64,000 nucleotides of DNA from a bacterium 1xD42-67 (GTDB lineage Bacteria > Bacillota > Clostridia > Oscillospirales > Oscillospiraceae). A program made the position numbers and the translations under genes. The stretch is from the NCBI GenBank assembly GCA_003612335.1, contig RAYO01000016.1:25442-89441 (forward strand), written 5' to 3'. Of the stretch, positions 60,110-64,000 are shown one piece after another. Each line of letters starts with the position of its first letter. The first letter of the stretch is position 1. The notes under the pieces are model-generated. The model did no database searches, was not told the origin of the DNA, and worked only from the letters and a program-made list of their open reading frames with translations.

Positions 60110-60147
60110 GCCCGCCACCTTTCTAAACACGAAGGTGGCGGGCATCT
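60110..60147. terminator. Bidirectional terminator after the VanY-type gene
   Basis: GCCCGCCACCTT, loop, AAGGTGGCGGGC then ATCTTTT on the plus strand; TTTTTC follows on the minus strand, ending the dCMP deaminase/SLH region. Confidence 0.85.
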
Positions 60148-60187
60148 TTTGGAACATATGCTGTCGATCAGGGGGAGGCGTCCAGCT

Positions 60188-60250
60188 CTAACGCCCCATC
60201 GCGCGATACAGGAACGTGGCGATCTGTCCGCGGGTACAGGTAGCATCAGG
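60188..60250 (-). pseudogene. Remnant of an SLH-domain protein (C-terminal end)
   Basis: On the minus strand a frame overlapping the deaminase stop reads PDATCTRGQIATFLYRAMGR and then stops (TAG at 60188-60190). This is the end of an S-layer homology repeat, of the type PDATxTRGQIVTFLYRA that is common at the C-termini of surface proteins in this group. Nothing upstream in the same frame resembles the rest of an SLH protein. The fragment starts exactly at the end of the deaminase coding region, so a deletion or recombination joint lies near 60250. Confidence 0.7.
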
Positions 60251-60719
60251 GCAGGGAGTCGTCCTCCCGGATCCAGTCCTCCACGTGGACCACAGAGTAT
60301 TCCCGATGCCCGGTGCGGATGACCACCCGGTCGATCCCCGCGTTGATGATCACCCGGCGGCACATGGAGCAGGAGGTGGCGTCGTGGAGGAGCCCGCCGT
60401 CTTTGGCCTCCCGCCCGGCCAGGTAGAGGGTGGCCCCCAGAGTGTCCCGGCGGGCGGCGGAGATGATGGCGTTCATCTCCGCGTGGACCGAGCGGCACAG
60501 CTCATACCGCTGGCCCGAGGGGACGTTCAGCGCCTCCCGGGCACAGTAGCCCAGGTCCATGCAGTTCTTCCGGCCCCGGGGGGCGCCGTTGTAGCCGGTG
60601 GAGACGATCTCGTCGTTCTTGACGATGATGGCCCCATAGCACCGGCGCAGACAGGTGGAGCGCTCCAGCACCGTCTCTGCGATGTCCAGGTAATAATTTT
60701 CTTTATCGATCCGGTCCAT
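60246..60719 (-). CDS. Deoxycytidylate (dCMP) deaminase, shortened C-terminus
   Basis: Zinc enzyme of the ComEB/dCMP deaminase family making dUMP, 157 residues. The N-terminal ENYYLDIAETVLERSTCLRR, the GYNGAPRGRKNC loop, the zinc ligands in HAEMNAI (about 79-85) and SCSMC (about 110-114) are all intact. It stops at REDDSLP; by memory of clostridial homologues a few more residues are usual after this point. An SLH remnant begins there in another frame, so the end was probably lost by recombination. ATG 60719 follows GGGAGGATACG; the longer frame lacks a ribosome site. Confidence 0.88.
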   Translation of the reverse strand: MDRIDKENYYLDIAETVLERSTCLRRCYGAIIVKNDEIVSTGYNGAPRGRKNCMDLGYCAREALNVPSGQRYELCRSVHAEMNAIISAARRDTLGATLYLAGREAKDGGLLHDATSCSMCRRVIINAGIDRVVIRTGHREYSVVHVEDWIREDDSLP

Positions 60720-60864
60720 ATCGTATCCTCCCGGCGGTGGATCTTCTCCCAAAGCATACCACAGATCGGGCTCCGCCGCAAGGGTCTGGCGGAGAAAACT
60801 GCCCGGATCCCCCGAAAAAGGACGAAACAGAGAAGGAATTTACATTTTGTTTACGAATGGCTCC

Positions 60865-60893
60865 TTGACGCGGCTTTTCCCAGGAGTTATCAT
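60865..60893 (+). promoter_or_regulatory. Sigma-A promoter of the zinc-ribbon membrane protein gene
   Basis: TTGACG (60865-60870), 17 bases, TATCAT (60888-60893), followed by the leader hairpin CGGCAGGCG-GTGTC-CGCCTGCCG (60907-60929). Confidence 0.7.
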
Positions 60894-60956
60894 GATGATG
60901 TATCTCCGGCAGGCGGTGTCCGCCTGCCGTTTCGATCCAGCCAAGGAGGCGCTCTC

Positions 60957-61352
60957 ATGATCCGTGACGCGATCCAGCGATTTATGTATGGCCGTTATGG
61001 GAACGACCAGCTGAACCTGTTCCTGATGATGCTCTATCTGCTGCTCTACCTGGTGCTCGTCATCACCAAGCTGGAGCTGCTGTACTGGGTGGGCCTTGCG
61101 CTGCTGTCCTGCACCCTGTTCCGCCTCCTCTCCCGGAACATCCCCCGCCGGCGGGCGGAGAACCTGCGCTTCATGCGGGCGGCGGGCCCCATCATGAGCT
61201 GGCTGCGCCTGCGGCGCAATATCCGCCGGGATAAGGAGCATGTCTATTTCAAATGTCCCAGCTGCGGCCAGCAGCTCCGGGTCCCTCGGGGGAAGGGGAA
61301 GATCACCGTCACCTGCCGGGCCTGCGGCGCCAGTTTCCAGGAGAAGTGCTGA
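60957..61352 (+). CDS. Zinc-ribbon membrane protein
   Basis: A 131-residue protein with two hydrophobic segments (about 18-38 and 41-58), a basic stretch (60-95), and a C-terminal zinc ribbon CPSCGQQLRVPRGKGKITVTC then RACG, with four cysteines in two CxxC knuckles (about 100-125). Such small zinc-ribbon membrane proteins are frequent in clostridia with unknown function. Ribosome site CCAAGGAGGCGC. The leader carries a strong hairpin that may affect expression. Confidence 0.82.
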   Translation: MIRDAIQRFMYGRYGNDQLNLFLMMLYLLLYLVLVITKLELLYWVGLALLSCTLFRLLSRNIPRRRAENLRFMRAAGPIMSWLRLRRNIRRDKEHVYFKCPSCGQQLRVPRGKGKITVTCRACGASFQEKC

Positions 61353-61367
61353 ATACCTCGCTGTTCC

Positions 61368-61401
61368 CGGCCTGCCCTCCCGGCGGGCCGTTGTCTTTTT
61401 T
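61368..61401 (+). terminator. Intrinsic terminator whose tail doubles as a -35
   Basis: CGGCCTGCC-CTCCC-GGCGGGCCG then TTGTCTTTTTT. The TTGTCT of the tail is also the -35 of the next promoter. Confidence 0.82.
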
Positions 61402-61419
61402 GGGGGACTATGGTATACT
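61391..61419 (+). promoter_or_regulatory. Sigma-A promoter of the flavoprotein gene
   Basis: TTGTCT (61391-61396), 17 bases, TATACT (61414-61419). Confidence 0.75.
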
Positions 61420-61481
61420 GATGCCGATGAGCCCCGCTTTATAGAGACCTTTGCGTGCCGATCACAGAAAGGAGCGTCACC

Positions 61482-62870
61482 ATGAATGCCAGATACGACG
61501 TCGTCATCCTGGGCTGCGGGGAGGCGGGCATCTTCGCCGCCTATGAGCTGGCCCATCTCCATCCCGAGCTGAAGGTGCTGGCCCTGGACCAAGGGGCGGA
61601 CATCTATCACCGCAGCTGTCCCATCGTGGCGGGGAAGGTGAAGGAGTGCATCCACTGCCCCGTGTGTCACACTATGTGCGGCTTCGGCGGGGCCGGAGCC
61701 TTCTCCGACGGGAAATTCAACTTCACGACTCAGTTCGGGGGCTGGCTCACCGACTTCATGGAGGCCGCCCAGGTGATGGAGCTGATCGACTATGTGGACT
61801 CCGTCAATGTGGCCCACGGAGCTACTACCCAGGTCTTCTCCACCGAGAGCGAGGCGGCCCGGAAGCTGGCCCGCCAGGCCCTGGCCTATGACCTCCACCT
61901 CCTCCAGGCCCGGTGCAAGCATCTGGGCACCGAGAACAACCTGCGGATCCTCACCAACATCTATGAGGGCCTGATGGACGAGCTGGAGTTCGCCTTCCAC
62001 ACGGAAGTCGCCTCCATCGAGAGGGCAGACGGCGGCTACCGCCTGATCCTGGCCAAGGGGGGCGAGGTCTCCTGTAAATACCTCATCGCCGCGCCGGGGC
62101 GGTCCGGGGCGGAGTGGTTCTCGGAGCAGTGCAAGGGGCTGGGGCTGGAGCTGCTCAACAACCAGGTGGATATCGGGGTGCGGGTGGAGCTGCCTGCCGT
62201 GGTCTTCGAGCACATCACCGACGTGGTCTATGAGTCCAAGCTGGTCTACCGCACCAAGCGGTATGGCGACAGCGTGCGCACCTTCTGCATGAACCCCTAC
62301 GGGCATGTGGTGGCGGAGAACGTGGAGGGGATCAACACCGTCAATGGCCACTCCTACGCCGACCCCGCCCTGCGCAGCGAGAACACCAACTTCGCCCTCC
62401 TCGTCAGCAACCGGTTCACCAAGCCCTTCAACGAGCCCTACCGCTACGGCAAGCATGTGGCCTCCCTGTCCAACATGCTGGCGGGGGGCGTGCTGGTCCA
62501 GCGTTTTGGCGACCTGGTGGGCGGCCGGCGCACCAACGAGCACCGCATGGGCAAGTCCACCGTCCGGCCCACCCTCACCGCCGCCGTCCCGGGGGATCTG
62601 TCCCTCACCCTGCCCAAGCGGCAGCTGGACGACCTGATCGAGATGATCTATCAGCTGGACAAGATCGCCCCCGGCACTGCCAATTACGACACCCTGCTCT
62701 ATGGCGCGGAGGTGAAGTTCTATTCCGCCCGCCTCCAGCTCACCCCCGAGCTGGAGACCGCCCTGCCCAACTTCTTCGCCGCCGGCGACGGCGCCGGGGT
62801 CACCCGGGGCCTGGCCCAGGCCGGGGCCTCGGGCGTCCAGGCGGCGCGGGCGGTCTGTAAACGGCTGTAA
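61482..62870 (+). CDS. FAD-dependent dehydrogenase, COG2509 type
   Basis: A 462-residue flavoprotein. The dinucleotide-binding motif VVILGCGEAGIFAAYELA is at about 7-24. A cysteine-rich segment CPIVAGKVKECIHCPVCHTM then CGFGGAGAFSDGKF (about 44-77) is the signature of the COG2509 uncharacterised dehydrogenases, and FAAGDGAGVTRGLAQAGASG closes the FAD site near 436-455. The four clustered cysteines might hold a metal or Fe-S cluster; this is inference. ATG 61482 follows GAAAGGAGCGTCACC. It has its own promoter and a downstream hairpin. Confidence 0.85.
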   Translation: MNARYDVVILGCGEAGIFAAYELAHLHPELKVLALDQGADIYHRSCPIVAGKVKECIHCPVCHTMCGFGGAGAFSDGKFNFTTQFGGWLTDFMEAAQVMELIDYVDSVNVAHGATTQVFSTESEAARKLARQALAYDLHLLQARCKHLGTENNLRILTNIYEGLMDELEFAFHTEVASIERADGGYRLILAKGGEVSCKYLIAAPGRSGAEWFSEQCKGLGLELLNNQVDIGVRVELPAVVFEHITDVVYESKLVYRTKRYGDSVRTFCMNPYGHVVAENVEGINTVNGHSYADPALRSENTNFALLVSNRFTKPFNEPYRYGKHVASLSNMLAGGVLVQRFGDLVGGRRTNEHRMGKSTVRPTLTAAVPGDLSLTLPKRQLDDLIEMIYQLDKIAPGTANYDTLLYGAEVKFYSARLQLTPELETALPNFFAAGDGAGVTRGLAQAGASGVQAARAVCKRL

Positions 62871-62912
62871 GGCGGCAGGCCCGCGACAAAAGAGCCCCTT
62901 TGGAGGAACGAT

Positions 62913-62942
62913 GGGAGGACACGGCATTTGCCGTGTCCTCCC
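62913..62942. terminator. Perfect hairpin after the flavoprotein gene
   Basis: GGGAGGACACGGCA-TT-TGCCGTGTCCTCCC, a 14-bp perfect stem, followed by TGTTCGATT. It may end transcription before the lysis cassette. A second hairpin, AGGCCGG-AAAAGA-CCGGCCT, lies at 63014-63033. Confidence 0.6.
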
Positions 62943-63071
62943 TGTTCGATTCTCCACGGTCGCCCATTGGTGTACGCAGAGATACAACTCTCTTCCCCTG
63001 TCCACCTAAGGTGAGGCCGGAAAAGACCGGCCTGTATCCTGGGACAGAGGATCAGAAAAGGAGGGATGTGG

Positions 63072-63377
63072 ATGTCTGAGATATGTGGGAGCGCCGACTG
63101 CCCGGTGCTCCCCCGAGTGGAGGCGCTGGAGGAGGCGAACAAGCAGCACAGCAGGACCCACCAGGGGATGTACGACCGGCTGCGGGCCCTGGAGACCGAG
63201 AACGCCGTCCAGAATGCCCACTGGAAGAACGTGGACAGCAAGCTGGACGAGCTGACCGCCATGGTCCGGGACCTGACCGGAAAGGCAGGACGGCGGTGGA
63301 ACAAGGCCATGGAGACGATCCTGGTGGCTGTGGTCACCGGCGTGGTGTGTTTCCTGCTGGGGAGGGTGGGGCTGTGA
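63072..63377 (+). CDS. Phage-type XhlA-like membrane-associated protein
   Basis: A 101-residue protein: a helical, coiled-coil-like N-terminal part (about 12-72) and one C-terminal TM helix (about 80-100, ILVAVVTGVVCFLLGRV). Size, topology and position before holin-like genes fit the XhlA family of prophage lysis modules. ATG 63072 follows AAAGGAGGG at 6 bases; the ATG at 63066 is too close to it. Its TGA overlaps the next gene's GTG. Confidence 0.65.
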   Translation: MSEICGSADCPVLPRVEALEEANKQHSRTHQGMYDRLRALETENAVQNAHWKNVDSKLDELTAMVRDLTGKAGRRWNKAMETILVAVVTGVVCFLLGRVGL

Positions 63378-63616
63378 GGAGACTGCTGGACAAGCTCCGG
63401 GCGGTGCCTCACCTCTTCGCGAAGCTCATGGTCCTGTGGTGCGTGGCCTGCGGGACCGTGGCCTCCGCCTGGGCGCTGCGGATCCTCTCCCGCACCGGCC
63501 GCGACCCCGCCGCCCTGTTGGGGGTCATCCTGGCCTTCTTCAGCGGTGAGCTGCTGCTGATGTGCCTGAAGACCGTCCTCAGTGGGGACAAGAAAAGAAA
63601 GGATGAGGAGTTATGA
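63374..63616 (+). CDS. Small phage-type membrane protein (holin candidate)
   Basis: An 80-residue protein from a GTG start (GTGA overlap with the preceding stop), with two hydrophobic segments (about 14-34 and 44-65) and a charged C-terminus ending KKRKDEEL. Two TM helices with a basic tail and its place in the cassette suit a holin, but no family motif is seen. Ribosome site GGGGAGGGTGGGG. Stop overlaps the next start (ATGA). Confidence 0.6.
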   Translation: MRRLLDKLRAVPHLFAKLMVLWCVACGTVASAWALRILSRTGRDPAALLGVILAFFSGELLLMCLKTVLSGDKKRKDEEL

Positions 63617-63828
63617 AGGATATCCTCTGGAAGCGCCTGGGGGCGCTGCTGAGCGTGAAGTCCCTGGTGACCCTGGTACTCACCGGCGTGTTCGCCTATA
63701 TGGCCTGCGCCGGCAGGATCAGCCAGGACTTTATGACCATCTACGCCGTGATCATCGCCTTCTACTTCGGGACCCAGAGCCAGAAGGTGCAGGACGCGGT
63801 GGACCAGCAGAGGGGCGGTGAGGGATGA
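63613..63828 (+). CDS. Small phage-type membrane protein (second holin-like)
   Basis: A 71-residue protein with a TM segment at about 15-32 (VKSLVTLVLTGVFAYMAC) and a second at about 40-54 (FMTIYAVIIAFYFG), then a polar tail. It resembles small proteins found between holins and NlpC/P60 endolysins in clostridial prophages. Ribosome site AAGGATGAGGAG. Its stop overlaps the endolysin start by 4 bases. Confidence 0.6.
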   Translation: MKDILWKRLGALLSVKSLVTLVLTGVFAYMACAGRISQDFMTIYAVIIAFYFGTQSQKVQDAVDQQRGGEG

Positions 63829-64000
63829 CCGCGAAGGAGCTGGTGCGGCGGGGGTCGGCGGCCGCATGGAACTATAAGACGCTGTATGTCTCCGGGGGCT
63901 TCGGGGCCCCGCTGACCGGGAAGAACGTGGAGCGGTACTGCACCAACAACGCCTACAACCGGGCTCAGGCCCGCCAGGCGCTCATCCGGGCCGCCGGGGA
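63825..64000 (+). CDS. Phage-type endolysin, N-terminal part only (runs off window)
   Basis: 58 codons are visible, beginning MTAKELVRRGSAAAWNYKTL and continuing YVSGGFGAPLTGKNVERYC and NAYNRAQARQALIRAA. This is the usual opening of NlpC/P60-type peptidoglycan hydrolases of clostridial phages. The catalytic Cys and His lie beyond the window edge. Fourth gene of a coupled lysis cassette. Confidence 0.7.
   Translation, partial: MTAKELVRRGSAAAWNYKTLYVSGGFGAPLTGKNVERYCTNNAYNRAQARQALIRAAG

Noticed and set aside
1..64000. CRISPR arrays, rRNA operons and tRNA genes
   Set aside because: No regularly spaced direct repeats and no recognisable rRNA or complete tRNA sequence were seen.

Overview
The window reads as the replication-origin region of a high-GC, spore-forming clostridial bacterium, most likely a member of the Oscillospiraceae (Flavonifractor/Lawsonibacter/Intestinimonas-like). 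Reasons seen in the sequence: most genes are GC-rich; the set dnaA-dnaN-yaaA-recF-remB-gyrB-gyrA is intact; yaaO-like, holB and ricT (yaaT) lie next to jag-yidC-yidD-rnpA-rpmH; there is a SpoIIQ-like M23 protein; and palindromic repeats are scattered between genes. The taxonomic name is inference. No rRNA, tRNA, CRISPR array or intact insertion sequence was recognised.

Layout. 1-5.4 kb (minus strand): a nucleoside-type ABC importer (permease, permease, double ATPase, BMP lipoprotein) behind xanthine phosphoribosyltransferase, a purine uptake and salvage unit. 5.7-19.7 kb (mostly plus): noc, a SUKH-like gene, parA, parB, serS, mscL, rsmG, a lone minD, a degenerate methylglyoxal-synthase-like gene, hisS, aspS and a GH3 lipoprotein, with two parS sites. 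This block runs head-on to replication from the origin. Two divergent pairs of a small XRE regulator and a small helical protein also lie here (11.4-12.0 and 19.75-20.3 kb).

20.4-29.3 kb (minus): two transporters (AbrB and AEC families), ricT, holB, an Orn/Lys/Arg decarboxylase, jag, yidC, yidD, rnpA and rpmH. 29.4-39.7 kb (plus): the dnaA promoter, dnaA, the DnaA-box cluster between dnaA and dnaN (oriC), and on to gyrA. 39.8-40.6 kb is an AT-rich island with a foldback repeat and one foreign-looking gene. 40.7-49.5 kb holds a DIP1984-like gene, the SpoIIQ-like gene, lepB, typA, a small membrane protein with a LexA-type box at its promoter, a LysM-G5-M23 envelope protein and an LTA-synthase-type sulfatase.

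49.7-57.5 kb: an NhaC-type antiporter with a candidate upstream leader ORF, the argC-argJ-argB-argD operon (minus), and a divergent LysR regulator whose promoter overlaps that of argC. 57.6-62.9 kb: a cytidylate-kinase-like protein, a C26 amidotransferase, a VanY-type carboxypeptidase, a shortened dCMP deaminase abutting an SLH-domain remnant, a zinc-ribbon membrane protein and a COG2509-type flavoprotein. 63.0-64.0 kb: a phage-type lysis cassette (XhlA-like, two small holin-like proteins, start of an endolysin) that runs off the right edge.

Many sigma-A promoters with 17-base spacing and GC-rich intrinsic terminators are visible and are listed. All family assignments were made by eye from motifs and length.
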